From Wallemia ichthyophaga EXF-994 (Eukaryota; Basidiomycota; Wallemiomycetes; Wallemiales; Wallemiaceae): DNA of 64,000 nt. Where the stretch lies: the NCBI RefSeq assembly GCF_000400465.1, contig NW_008806275.1, positions 1 to 64,000 of the forward strand, written 5' to 3'. The position numbers and the translations under genes are program-made. The notes beneath the pieces are model-generated. The model was not told the DNA's origin. It was given only the letters and a program-made list of their open reading frames with translations, and did no database searches. Positions 1 through 11,379 of the stretch are shown one piece after another (within the stretch, counting starts at the first letter, position 1; each line of letters starts with the position of its first letter).

Positions 1-144
1 CAAGCCCAAACCTTAACACACCCAACAAAGACCAGCTCGAATTTCAACAAACTGTTTCAGCTTGACCGTATTGAATGTGCATATTGTGAAAACAACAGAC
101 TATTTAACGACACTGGTATCAATACAGGTAATTTAGGCCGATAA
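1..144 (+). CDS. Possible 3' end of a gene cut by the left edge
   Basis: From base 1 the forward frame is open for 47 codons and stops with TAA at 142-144. The peptide is not strongly biased and contains an IECAYCENN stretch, so it could be the last exon of a plus-strand gene convergent with the pyrophosphatase gene. I do not recognise a family. A possible splice donor (ACAG|GTAATT) sits just before the stop, so the true end may differ. An open stretch of this length can also arise by chance. Confidence 0.22.
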   Translation, partial: QAQTLTHPTKTSSNFNKLFQLDRIECAYCENNRLFNDTGINTGNLGR

Positions 145-354
145 GAGAATGACACTGCGTTGAGATGGGCTGGTGCCATACTTATCAAGCAGGTGAACAA
201 GGCATTCGAGTGAAACAACACAATTCGCCAAACAAACTATATCCACACCAATAGATTAAAGGAATAACTATGAACATTCTAACGATTATGAAATAAAGAC
301 AACTCAAATCCTGGACTTGTGCACAGATTTGGGCTGATAATCGCGGTGATATAT

Positions 355-1362
355 TTAAGCAGCAGAGATGAAGAACCACTTGTCAATGGAAGGGTCAACT
401 GGAGCAGCTGGCTGTGGCGAGTGAGCTGGGATTTGGTTGTATTGGGCATCAGTGGTAGAGATCTTGTCTTTAGAGCCTTCGACAGAGACGTTGGCGCATG
501 AAACACCCTCGCTGCTGACCTTGCCGGTAAGAAGACCTCTCCAGGCTTCGTGGCACTCGTGGACAATCTCGGTAGCGTACTTCTTGTTCTTAGCTTCACC
601 TGAGAAAGCGAATTGGTTCTCTGGCTTTCCGTCTGGGATCTTGTAGATTCTGAACCATTCGTTGGTGGCACGGAGAAGACCTGGAAGGTGGCGCTCTACG
701 TCTTCGATGTCGTTGATCTTTGGTGCGAGAGGGTCGTTGACGTCGATGACAATGATCTGTGAAATGTAAGTGGAGTATTAGGGCGCACGATAATTACCCA
801 CCTTCCAGTCAGTTTCGCCTTCGTCGAGTAGAGCGAGAGTACCCAAAACCTTGACTTGCTTGACTTGACCGATGTGGCCAACAGCCTCACCAATCTCACA
901 GACGTCGATTGGGTCGCCGTCACCTTTAGCCTGCGCGAGCCGTCAGAGGGGAGCGTGCAAAAAGGAAAGACACACCTTGGTCTCTGGGTGGACGCTGTCT
1001 GGGTCCTCGTAGGTTTGAGGGAAGGCACCGTAGTTCCAGATGTAGCCCTTCCAAGGGAAAGAGTTACGCACATAACGCAGCTTGCCCTTCTTGGTGTCTT
1101 GTTCGATCGAGTTGAAGAAGGAAGACTTGGTGATTTCCATCTTTGCGTTGGTCCTGGTAATTGAGAGTGAGGAAGAATTATGAGTACTAGAATAAAACGC
1201 TTACCACCTTGGGATCTCGACAACCATGTTCAAAATGGTCTTTGAGTCATCGGCGTACAAAGGCAAGTCGTGGAAAGGTGAGATGACCTTGTTGTCCTTC
1301 TCAATGTAAGTCTTAAATTCTGTTGTGTTTGGTGCACCAATTTGCCTCGTCGAGTATGACAT
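355..1362 (-). CDS. IPP1: Inorganic pyrophosphatase
   Basis: Soluble family I pyrophosphatase, which hydrolyses diphosphate to two phosphates and pulls biosynthetic reactions forward in the cytosol. Four exons (1362-1205, 1153-976, 930-802, 756-355) give 288 residues, the usual yeast length. The protein reads like yeast Ipp1 throughout: N-terminal TRQIGAPNT, the Mg-binding block [59 protein letters not shown] and C-terminal DKWFFIS. The start chosen (1362) gives the canonical [10 protein letters not shown]-terminus. An in-frame upstream ATG at 1407 would add a short basic segment ([15 protein letters not shown]), which could be a second, mitochondrial form. Divergent from the RRM gene with about 80 bp between start codons. 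Confidence 0.95.
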
Positions 1363-1442
1363 TTTTATAAATTGATTTGAGAGTTGCGAAAGACGTCGAG
1401 CGGTCATTTTCAACGTCTAAATTTACTCAAAAACTATCAAAA

Positions 1443-2930
1443 ATGTCAGAAATAAATGATGGTAAATTTGGGCAATTAAATTTGTAAATATTCTCAATAA
1501 CTCACCAGAATGGTCAGAAAATCAAAAGCAGGAAGATACAGTTGATTTTGAAGGGAAGGGCACAACACCACCGCGCCCAGTTGAACAATCAGATAACGCG
1601 AACAACTTGAATAACTTGGATAACTTGCACAGCAATCGGTAACTCGACTCAACTCAATTCAACCACTCGATCCACTCACACAACCCATAACAGCCAACAA
1701 ACACCACACCAAATAGACCAACAAGGCCAAAAAGATCAACAAGATCACTCTGATTACCCTGCTAGTTACTCTCACTCCAATCAAAACGATAATCCCCAAG
1801 GTTGTATCGTTCACGTCTCACATATGCACGTTGGCGTCGATGATCAATTACTCACTGAGCATATGTCTAGTTCTGGAAAGGTGTGATTTCATTTATATTT
1901 AGTTTCAATCTCACTCAATTGTTATTCTCTCAATTTAGGTCTTAAAAGTCGTCATTATGCTCGATCCACACACGAGAGAATCTAGAGGTTTTGGTTTTGT
2001 CACTTTCGAAAATCCATCCGAGGCAGACGACGCAATTGAAAAGCTACACCTTTCCCAGATCTTAGGGAAGACTATCACCGTTGCAAGAGCACGTAGAGGT
2101 CGTCCACGCGAACCAACTCCTGGCCAGTATATTGGTCCACCAAAATGTGCGGAGGCTGTTGATTAATTTAAACCACTCACCCCCTTTTCAGATGACAGAT
2201 CCATGTCTGCTAGACCTCAAAAACCACGCTATCAACCATACCCTTCACCAAGGGATCACGGGGGTTACGACCGCAATGATCGCTACGAGCGCGGTCCTCC
2301 ACGGTACGCAGCCCGCTACCACCCATACCATGACAGATATGACAGATATGGGTGTGTATATTATTCTCAATCATCTAATCTTACTCATAGTGATTCTGGT
2401 CGCAGGTCTTACCCACCACCTTCACGGTGAATAACTTCTGTTTGCTGCTTTCCTCGTCTAACATGCTCGCAGCGAATATAGTGACTACCCTCCTCCACCA
2501 AAAGATTACTATGGCAGCACACCATATAAGCCATATCCACGCGGCGGCCCACCACATTCACTCCCATACAAACCTTACAAGCCGATGGGACCAAGAGATA
2601 GATATGATGACTATAGGTGGGTTTACTTTTTAGCTAGGTGCTTTTTTCTAACACTCGCAAAGTAGACCTCCTAGAGGTCCTCCAAGGGATTATTCACCAA
2701 GATCTTATCCACCGAGGGACTACCCACCAAGAGATTTTCCACCAAGAGATGACTTTGACAGGCCACCAAGAAGATTCACACCAAGAAATGATTATAGAGA
2801 TGATTACAGACCCGGTCCAACGAGAGACTATCCGCCAAGAGACTACCCACCAAGAGACTATCTTCCAAGAGATTATCCTCCAAGGGACTACCCGCCACGA
2901 GACTATGATGGAGGATTCAAGAAGTATTAA
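1443..2930 (+). CDS. RRM RNA-binding protein with PPRDY-repeat tail
   Basis: Eight exons (1443-1461, 1509-1638, 1694-1880, 1939-2146, 2192-2351, 2406-2426, 2473-2616, 2666-2930) join in frame to 377 residues. The N-terminus is Asn/Gln/Asp-rich. A single RRM follows: RNP2-like GCIVHVSHM, then RNP1 SRGFGFVTF and the strand TITVARARRG. The C-terminal half is rich in Arg, Tyr, Asp and Pro and ends in about ten near-tandem PPRDY units. The layout resembles TRA2/RBMX-type splicing or mRNA-packaging proteins, whose RY- or RS-rich tails mediate assembly. A nuclear mRNA role is inferred. The repetitive tail is split by four introns, so simple ORF calling breaks the gene into fragments. Confidence 0.85.
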
Positions 2931-3110
2931 ATGGGTAAATGAATGAGAATGACCTCAACACCACTACATTTAACGCACATCCATGCCAGAGTATATTCTA
3001 TCACAATTATTTATATAATGTACAGACATCACATTTATTGTTTCTTTGAGAATTGCAGTGGGTTGAATTTAATTGCAGTCTATAAAGTCCACTTTATTTG
3101 TCTATCAGCA

Positions 3111-6007
3111 TCACTCCAAAACACGCGCATCTACGCGCAATTTGAGACACTTTCTGTAGAGATTACCATCTAAATAGAGACGATGGTCGTACTGCTGCGT
3201 TGAATTGGCTTGGAAGGACTGAATAGACTTGCGAGTAGAGTGTATGAGGCGAAGTTTTTGAATATTTATCAACTTGTCATCACCGTCACCTTTCTTTACG
3301 TAATTCGGACACTTGTCAGCTTGAAAGAGATCGCTCAAGAACATTCCTACGAATGGTATACAACCGCTGAAAATATCGTGTGACGGGATGCTGTTTGCCC
3401 CTGATGAAGAAGATCTGTCCCTCGTTATGCCAGTCAAACGTTTGTCGGAGGACGACGAATTTGACATCTTCTTATTGAGGAGTGTCATAGATATATCTCG
3501 CAGCATAGAATAGTTGTCGCTATTGCTGCAGAACACCTTGAGTGTCGTCAACATACGCATGCTTTGCTTGGATACATTCGGCCAAGTATCTGCCATCCGT
3601 TTGACGATAGGGTGATCCAAACCTACTACTATTTAGTGACATTCACTACAAACAAAATTTAAACACACCTCTCAATATAGCTATCAGCGTCATAAAGTTA
3701 TTCAGCTGCTGACACTTGAAAGCAAGTCGGATGAATTTACTGACAACAGCTGAGCGATCCTCTGGTGAGTCTGTGATGAGGATCTCTGAAGCCACCCATC
3801 TCACTGTCATGTTGAATCTTGCTATCACGATCTTGATAGATGAGCCGTGTAAGTTTTCATTACTGCTAACCTTCCTACGTGCTACTTCTTTCATGAATGA
3901 TACCCAATTAATAATTGTGTCAAATTTAAGATACTCCTCCTTCCAATTGTCCAGCTTCTCTATATCCTCGAACTTTATCTCGTTGAAAAGATCCTTCTCA
4001 ATAAGGGAAAATTGTTTAGAGAGCTCCTCCGTCTTGTAATCCAAAATCCACGATTTACACACAGATTTCTTTGTCGTGTTGTGGCTATCTATTATCGCGC
4101 TTGAGCCATGACTCAATCCTCTCTTTCTATTTATGGGTAGTGAAGGTGAAGTGACTGCAACGGAGTGCGAACGAGGTTTTGGTTGTATGGTATTGCTAGT
4201 AAAACTAGCACTTCCACCAAGCACGCTATTTGCGCGTATTATCGGTGATAAGTTGGGTGAAGAGTTTTCACTTGCGTCGGTGCTAACTACACCCTGACTC
4301 TGACTCATTCTTTTCTTCTTGGACTTTTGCATCATGGACTCGACTTTACGTAATTTTTGCTTTTGTTTCACTTTGTCGATGTGTCCTTCCAACGCGCGTA
4401 ACGCCGCATTCACATCTCCATCGTCTTCTTCATCAGATTCAAGCCCCTCAATGGTGAATGTCTTCTGCCAATTATCCATATCTACTTGAGAATCTGTCAT
4501 TGTTTCGGAATGAGTGGTAAGTCGAGCTGCACCATCAGTATGTGGTAACTTCTTCCCTTTTACCGCTGAATCATCCACATCTTCATCCACCTCCTCATCA
4601 CTATCAATATCGCTGTCTATATCATCTAATTGTAAAAATTTGGTCATAATTGAGTTATTTTTGATTTTGTCATTACTTTCATCATCCTTGTCTGTATTCT
4701 TGGGTATAATATTGTTTACATCAATCTCCTGGAGTTGACAGAACTCCTGAAACGATATCGTTACTGTGTACTCATCTCTGAATTGATCCTCATTGTTATC
4801 TTGATCACTATCGAATACCTGTGGCTTGTTGGACATTATACGCTTACCAATTTTGCCAATTTTGCCGACTTTGTTAAACGTTTTGACGAATGTGTCAGCA
4901 ATTGAATCGTTATGCTCTGATGCATTTACCGGTGATGACGTTGATGGTGCTGTGCTCGCTGTCATTCTAGACGATGTGGAAGAGGGAAGATAGGTTGGTG
5001 GACCTGGGTCAAAGTCCAGACTGAGGTGTTTGTCGGTGCTGGAATTTCTGCTGGAATTGCTACTATCAAACGACGACAAATTACCATCATGCGAATGTTT
5101 CTTGTAAATTTCATAAACACTTTGACGCTCCTTGGCTATATTGATGAGCTTATCGATCATCTTTACGGACTTGTCATTCTGTATCTTCCTCTGTTCATTA
5201 ATCCATCGTGACAACTTAAGACGGAGGTCTAAGTTGGGCACGAAATCAAAGCCAAAGTAGTTGGAGATCCATGATCGGAGCATGACAAATGTCCTCACCC
5301 TGACTAGTTCTAAAGCAGGCTCATCATCACCACCCTGCAGCGTCCACTCGAATCTCTTAAATAATAAGTTGGCCAACTCCATCGAGCTGAGGTATAGTCT
5401 ATAAGTGTTGAAAAATAATTCTAAATCGTCAAATAAGAACTCTGAGCTAAGTTGAGAAATCCATCTATATATTGATGCGCAGAGTATCGTTCCATCGTTG
5501 AAATAAATATCCTTGTCCTTGTAAGATTGGTATTGATTGAATAAATAATATAATGCGTCTGCATCTGTATCTGCGTCTGTACCTCCAAATGCAGTCTCCA
5601 CCGCGCCTCCACTTGGGCAGCCATCTGCAGCCAAAAATTCATTGTCGACGGGTGTTCTTGTATTACCGAATAAATCATTGCGCACTGGCTTAGCCAGTAA
5701 TTCTATCAAGTAATTTTTCAGATTGTCGAATGTATTTGGGAGTTGTAGCCTGAGATCCATAGTACTCGAGTTTTTAGGTCTGAACAGGTGATGAGTACAT
5801 TTGCATCACTGTAAAACACTCCTCATACCTAACTACATACTCATTCTCAGTTTTTATCTGTATGGTCAAGCCACTGGACTTGATGTGTCCATCGACAGAG
5901 CATCCAACACCGTACTTGAGATCGAGAAGCCTCTTCACCTTCCTTGCTGTCTCACCTTCACCCGTAATACAATAGTTCCCGTCTAAACTTATTTTAATTT
6001 CTTCCAT
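3111..6007 (-). CDS. Ras guanine nucleotide exchange factor (REM + CDC25 domains)
   Basis: Three exons (6007-5829, 5779-3669, 3622-3111) give about 933 residues. The N-terminal exon (about 60 residues, starting MEEIKISLDGNYC) joins in frame through a 49-nt intron to the large exon, whose internal ATG at 5760 is therefore probably not the start. A RasGEF N-terminal (REM) module lies roughly at residues 75-270 (ILCASIYRWISQLSSEFLF). An acidic, Ser-rich linker (runs of D/E, SDIDSDEEVDEDVDD) follows. The catalytic CDC25 domain fills the C-terminal 270 residues (EELSKQFSLIEKDLFNEI, IVIARFNMTVRWVASEIL, the IPFVGMFLSDL block). It would load GTP on a Ras/Rap-type GTPase at membranes. No SH3, PH or RA domain was recognised, so the closest family member is unclear. 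Confidence 0.86.
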
Positions 6008-6076
6008 ATGACATCACTAAGTTGAACCAGTAAAGTAGTAGTATTTTTATTTTTAAGATGAAATTTTTATAAATGT

Positions 6077-7648
6077 CTACAACTTTGCTTTATATAATAA
6101 TAGGTAGGCTACACTATCTTCACCGCCTCCTTCCAATTGGGCAATTTTGTCTTTGGATACTTTGGTGACCTTGTTGTCGTCGAATTTGTACCAATCGTCC
6201 TTGTCCTCTTCCGACTTGTGCACATCCCCTCTGACCCAGGCTATGTAGTGACCGCCATCTGCGTTTACACCTTTGTGCGTCACTATACCCACCAAATCGT
6301 ACAAGCCACTCTGTGAGCAACCAGTGTCATTTTTTAAGTCATTATTGACAAGCTCATCAAGCTCTTTCTTCTCTCTCTCCTCATAAACGTTCTCATCGAG
6401 GAGCTCCACGTCACCAATCTTGCCCTGCTCATCTTTGATTTCATCGATCAACATATCGTCGGTGTTTTTAGCCTCGTTGGCTTTTTGTTCGAGATCGGTG
6501 CGTGTCTTGATACGCTTCCTCAATCTTCTTCTCTCCTCTTTATCTTTGTTGATTGACAGAAGCTTCTTGTTGACCGGGTTGATCTTAGCCTTGAGATCGT
6601 CACTGACGAGATCACTGGCATCATACTCCATTGGGAACTTTACTTTGCGGAGGATTTTTGCCTTTTTGCCTAAATCAGCTCTCCAATAGAATCTGACGAG
6701 ATGGACGGAGAGGTATGCTGGCAATCTATTAATTCTCGATTTCTGTGTATATTGAGCGTTTCTATTGAGTGTTGAGGAGTGTTTTGTAACCTGCTCATCC
6801 AAACCATCTGTTAAACCTTGCTGGAGGTAGTTGGTGGATGAAGAGATGTTGCAACCCAATTTAGTAAACTCTTCAATTGAGTAAGAAGGCTCTTCAAGTG
6901 TTGATTCAGGCGTAGACATCTCTTTCACGAAAGTACCCTTCATGTATTGATCAACGAATGATTTACCCTGTGACGTCATCAACTCTGATCCCAAAGAGTT
7001 GAGGATTGCGCCCCAAGCTTCTTCAGCGTCTTGTTGAGCGAACTGACCGTATCTATCAGTTTCAGTGAATTGTTGGTAAGAGGATCTTAGCATTGTGAGG
7101 AATGCAGTTGGAGTGATTGCGTCAGTTGAGTTGTTGAGCGAGGAAAAGAGGGATTGAAGGGAGCGTAATAAGCCAGAGTTTTGTGTGTTACTCAGAGTGC
7201 TCTGTAGCTCAGGTATGGCTCTGAGAACTTGAACTGATGAGTTTAAATAACAAGTGTTACCGAGATTAGTCAAACCGACTGGGTTTTTCAAGGCTTGCGA
7301 TAAATCCTTCTCACTGAGGTCTTCCATGAAAACTACTTTTTGATTTGGAGCTTCTGGTAGAGGCCCTGCAGCGCCAATGACGATGAACAAGTGACCAGGC
7401 TTGATCGATGATCCTAACTTTTCCATATCCGTATTATCCTTGAGCATTCCACCTTTAATCATAACTTTCTGCCTGTCGAGGATGTTAAGGGGGAATGCCA
7501 CAGTGATACGTAGTGTGACCCACCTATCTGGAGCCACGCCAGTTAGAGAATGAATTTGATTCTTGAAGTCTAAACCGGTGTACTGAGTGTTGAATTCCAA
7601 ATCGAATTTCTTTCCTGCGTGTTTAATTGACACTGGGAATTTAGTCAT
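6077..7648 (-). CDS. UBP6: Proteasome-associated deubiquitinase (USP14/Ubp6)
   Basis: About 506 residues after removal of one 51-nt intron (7473-7523) that has no stop codon and keeps frame; read through, it would insert 17 residues into the ubiquitin-like domain. Residues 1-75 form the UBL that docks on proteasome subunit Rpn1. The USP catalytic core has the Cys box GLTNLGNTCYLNSS, the QQDAEEAW segment and the His box NADGGHYIAWV, followed by WYKFDDNKVTKV. It trims ubiquitin from proteasome substrates. A charged lysine/glutamate insertion lies in the middle of the core (KEERRRLRKRIK). Divergent from the BAP31-like gene, sharing a promoter region of about 160 bp. Confidence 0.95.
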   Translation of the reverse strand: MTKFPVSIKHAGKKFDLEFNTQYTGLDFKNQIHSLTGVAPDRWVTLRITVAFPLNILDRQKVMIKGGMLKDNTDMEKLGSSIKPGHLFIVIGAAGPLPEAPNQKVVFMEDLSEKDLSQALKNPVGLTNLGNTCYLNSSVQVLRAIPELQSTLSNTQNSGLLRSLQSLFSSLNNSTDAITPTAFLTMLRSSYQQFTETDRYGQFAQQDAEEAWGAILNSLGSELMTSQGKSFVDQYMKGTFVKEMSTPESTLEEPSYSIEEFTKLGCNISSSTNYLQQGLTDGLDEQVTKHSSTLNRNAQYTQKSRINRLPAYLSVHLVRFYWRADLGKKAKILRKVKFPMEYDASDLVSDDLKAKINPVNKKLLSINKDKEERRRLRKRIKTRTDLEQKANEAKNTDDMLIDEIKDEQGKIGDVELLDENVYEEREKKELDELVNNDLKNDTGCSQSGLYDLVGIVTHKGVNADGGHYIAWVRGDVHKSEEDKDDWYKFDDNKVTKVSKDKIAQLEGGGEDSVAYLLLYKAKL

Positions 7649-7811
7649 CCTGGGTGTTGAGGAGAGAAAGTGAAAGGAAGGCGTGGCCGTAATTAATGAA
7701 TAAAATAATCAAAATATCTCGATAAATTACAAATAAAAACAAGAAATCAAATTGACGTCAACTTGAGTTAAACTTCTTGGTCTATTACATCGACGTAATT
7801 AAATTTAAATT

Positions 7812-8771
7812 ATGACAGTGAGCTTTTTTTATATATTTAACTACAAATCTAAACGGAATTCAAGCTTTATTATAGCTTAGTGTTAGTTGTCTTACAGAGG
7901 CACAATCCACTCTAACACCTTTATCAGATTTGGTTTACTCAGCGCAGAGTTAGTCAATCGGCTATTAACATACACACTCTAATAACGCCTCAGAGTCCTT
8001 ACCTTCTTGGTCCTCGTTGCACCAATGCCTTTCGCTTTCAAGCAACGCTTCTTCAAATTCCTCAGCACCAACCCATTGGTTGCTAAATTACAATATTCCT
8101 TGAAAATATCTCTTATTTTCACTTCAATCTTATTCTTTGATGCTGTTCAAAGGATGCTCAAAGTCGTCAAAGAAGGCCAAGCTGCTAAGGAAGAGCACTC
8201 TTTCAATGATGTACGCTCTGAATCTAACTTTGCTGCACGCAAGTACGTCATCTTCTTTTTAAAAAGGAATGTCTCTTATTTTCAAACCTAGATTTTACTC
8301 ACAACGTAATGTCTACTTGACTGGTACGTCTTCATCACATTCAATTATCTCATCCTTAAAATCATTCAGGTTTCACTCTCTTCTTAAGCTTGTCAGCTTT
8401 TGTTGATTCCCTAAGCAAATACCCCTCACACATCCCACAGGATCCTCTCACGCGTATTCGGCATCATTATGGATCTCATCAAAGCTGAGGAAGAATTGAG
8501 CTTAATGAAGGTTAGTCACTCCGCTAATAATATCTGATTTTATCACTAATCCACCTACAGAAGGACGGTGACTCCTCATCCGCTGAAACCTTTAAGAAAC
8601 AACTTGACTCAAAAGATCGTGAAATTAGTAAGCACACCTTGAATTTCTCCATTCACTTTGCTAACTTTCTCTCTAGACATCCTCAAAAAGCAATCTACTC
8701 AAAATAATCAAGCTATGAACGATCTTGTCGACAACGCGAATACTTCATCCGGCTCAAAGAAAGACAAGTAA
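7812..8771 (+). CDS. BAP31/Yet-family ER membrane protein
   Basis: ER protein of the BAP31 (yeast Yet1/2/3) family, proposed to act in export or quality control of membrane proteins. The start was recovered by joining three micro-exons of 6, 17 and 21 nt (7812-7817, 7865-7881, 7928-7948) to the exon at 7994. This gives MTLYYSLVFGLLSAEVL, the family's typical first membrane helix. Further helices cover LQYSLKISLIFTSILFF and the segment FYSQRNVYLTGFTLFLSL. RVFGIIMDLIKAEEE leads into a coiled-coil-like tail. The C-terminus is KKDK, a dilysine (KKXX) ER-retrieval signal, as in BAP31. About 210 residues. At least eight exons, all introns under 60 nt. Confidence 0.88.
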
Positions 8772-8790
8772 AACAATTAATTGTTAGGAC

Positions 8791-10237
8791 TTATGTAAAT
8801 AATTCAGGCGCTTGGCTATTTACATTGACTGCCACATTTTCCACCTTAGATCTCCATTCATTCAACCGCGAGGCCAAAGATTTGATTTGATTCTTGTCCA
8901 AAACCCTAGGTTGTACCCAATTGATGCTAGCTGTACTTGAGACTTGATCGATGGTGCCACGAATAAGATTCAAACTTAAGTGATCTGTGAGTGGTTGATA
9001 TTTCATACTTTTGAAAACTCACGACAATGCTTTCATAATCAAATGTTCAACCTCATCTGACGGTAACTTTGTCTCAGCACCAATGGTAGAGAATGACAAA
9101 ACGCGGTCTTTTGATGATCTCTTGAAGATACATTCGATTAATGCCATTAAGCATATCTTCTGACGAAGGAAAGCCTGACTTTCTTGAAGAATAGACTGTA
9201 CAAAATGTTTATTCATTGTAGCATGACTAGACGGGAAACTTACCTCATTTGCTAACTTGTTTGCGTTGAGCTCGAACTTTGCTATGTCACCTTCATTAAA
9301 AATGTAGATAATGTCCTTCAACCATTCTAGATCACTACCATTCAAAGCATTCAAGACAGGATGAGTTAACTGGTTACTCGTAAGCTCTTTCTGAAATGAA
9401 AAATTGCGATGACTAACCAATTCACCAAAGTTATAGATAGTATCGCCTAATAAAGCAGCGATAGCCAAATCATGACTTTTTTGAATCTGTTCAACTTTGT
9501 CAAGTTGATCTAAGCCAGCACATGAGATGTACAACAAGGTTGTACGGTAGAATGCTGCATATTCGGCCTTAGACTGTGAGTCATCTAGTCAACAAAGTGT
9601 AAAAATAAAAAATTAAAGCTATAATTACCTTGTAAAAATCACCGCTAACACGCAACCAAGCTCCTGTTACACTAGCTTCGACACCGTCCATTGAATCTAA
9701 AGTACGCTCACAAACGTCCATTGCTTCTTTTGCCTTATCTAAATTTCCAAGCAAGAGGTCATAATGAGCGATTGAGATTCTAGCCAAAACGTAAGCCTCA
9801 GCTTCAGTTTTAGTTGGTGATTGTTCTTCATCGAATGGTTTAGCTGTGCTTGGTTTGAGGGAAGGTGAGAGTGCAGCTCTTGGGGTTGGAAGTGAGCCCA
9901 ACAATGATTGCAAGAAGCTCAATGATTCTTGTGGGTCCATTTGCTGAGCAACCCGCACACCAATCTCGACCAAACGAAGCTGATTAAGCTTGTCTTTGAA
10001 ACTGGTAATGAAATTGTTCCATAGTCCCACTAAGTATTTTGATATTTCATCCTTTTGTATCAAACCTTTCAAAGTCTTTGTGAGTTGATGGTATAAGCTT
10101 TGTGGCTAGTTAGCTTTCTTTCTTTCTGTAAATTGTACGAACCGCTTATTGAAATAATCCTCCAAATTCCTCAAATCTTCTTGTATCGTTACTGGCGCTT
10201 CTCCTTTAATTTTATTTATATAGGATGTTGTACTCAT
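8791..10237 (-). CDS. RPN9: 26S proteasome lid subunit Rpn9
   Basis: PCI-domain subunit of the proteasome lid. Six exons. The start at 10237 gives an N-terminal helix pair ending NLEDYFNKRF that splices to PQSLYHQLTKTL, as in Rpn9/PSMD13. The helical-repeat body includes MDPQESLSFLQSLL and HYDLLLGNLDKAKEAMD. The PCI winged helix near the C-terminus has the diagnostic EVEHLIMKALSLNLIRGTIDQV, which is only produced if the intron at about 8967-9015 is spliced at a TTAAG acceptor. A 48-nt stop-free intron (9196-9243) sits after KLANE. No frame breaks remain once these are removed. Confidence 0.92.
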
Positions 10238-10290
10238 GTTGGTAGTTGAATCGACAAGGACGTCGCACACGTCATTGTGTTATGTGAAGA

Positions 10291-11248
10291 TTAAATGAAG
10301 AATGGCAAAAAGGAGTACACATTGTTTCTGTAATTTTTATATTCGTTTCCAAAGAACTTGATGAGATATTTCTCTTCATCTAAAGTCGGTTCAATTGAGT
10401 ATCGATGAAAAAGGTTCACTTACGTTTAATCCGGTCAGAAAAGAATCTTTGTAGGATGATTGCGAATCCCAAGAAAGATAAGGGATTCGTTAAAATCATT
10501 TGAGTGCCTAAAGCCCACAGGTAGAAACCCAAATAGGATGGATGACGAACAAAGCTGTTTTATTCAGTGTTTGACAAAAGGCAAAAGAGGTATTACATAC
10601 CTATATACGCCCGAAGTAACCAGTGCATGATCTTTTTGCTTGAAAGACGCAACGTGGTGTGAAAAGCTCTCATTCGCGTGTACCATAGCTAACGTGCGTA
10701 GCAGCTGTCCAACTACGACTAAGCAAAAACCTTAATGATATCATTATACGTTTTGTTAAGCCAAAATTTGAGCATACCTAATATTATCGGCCATTTATTG
10801 GAAGAGACTGAGGGAAAAAGCCACACTAAAGCGATGTGCGACACAAGGCCGAAAGAGTGAGCAACGAAGTAACTGTAGCCATTGTTTAATAAATAAGCTG
10901 TCGGTTGATTAGCCGAACGAACTGTTGTACGCATTATAACTAACAATCGACTGATGTTTTTGTTGTATTCCAGCCTGCTGTACTGAGGAATTCCCAGAGA
11001 TGAAACCAACAAAGTACAACAATATAGAGAGAAGTTTGCGCTGATCCTCTGAAATAACCAATAAATATACCAAGATGAACGTTTATAGCTGATATACCGG
11101 GAACCAAATTCGAACCGAAGAAAGCGCCTAAAGTAAAAGCGATAAGAGAAATATTGAAAGCAGTGTTTGGGAGACTGCCGTTAAGTCTTGGAGGGTAGTC
11201 AATCTGATTGGCGTATAACGCAGATCTGGGTATCTTAGTAGACGACAT
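10291..11248 (-). CDS. STE14: Protein-S-isoprenylcysteine O-methyltransferase
   Basis: Integral ER methyltransferase that methylates the carboxyl of farnesylated or geranylgeranylated C-terminal cysteines (Ras, Rho and CaaX pheromones). Multiple membrane segments are visible in the N-terminal half (ISLIAFTLGAFFG, HLGIFIGYF, SLYIVVLCWFHLWEFLST). The C-terminal catalytic part has the VRHPSYLGFYLWALGTQ motif and ends EEKYLIKFFGNEYKNYRN, the family's S-adenosylmethionine and substrate-binding region. Several short introns; the last joins IK to HEEKYL. It lies 0.8 kb from the STE3 receptor and 2.3 kb from the CaaX pheromone gene, whose product it would be expected to modify. Divergent from the NDUFA6 gene. 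Confidence 0.92.
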
Positions 11249-11379
11249 GAGGACAATGGAGTAAGTGTTGAAAAGACAGTTGAGAAAATAACATAAAATA
11301 CAACAAAAGCTTTCAGGCTTTTAAATTATCAACAGCGATGTCTTTCTGACCAAAACCATCATCTTTAGCAAGTCCACTG

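Noticed and set aside
5774..6007. Separate small gene upstream of the RasGEF
   Set aside because: Its last 16 residues are an intron (donor GTATGAGG, acceptor TTCAG) and the rest joins in phase to the RasGEF coding sequence, so it is the first exon.
7473..7523. Species-specific 17-residue insertion in the UBL domain of UBP6
   Set aside because: It has consensus splice ends (GTGGGT, CGACAG) and removal restores the conserved sequence.
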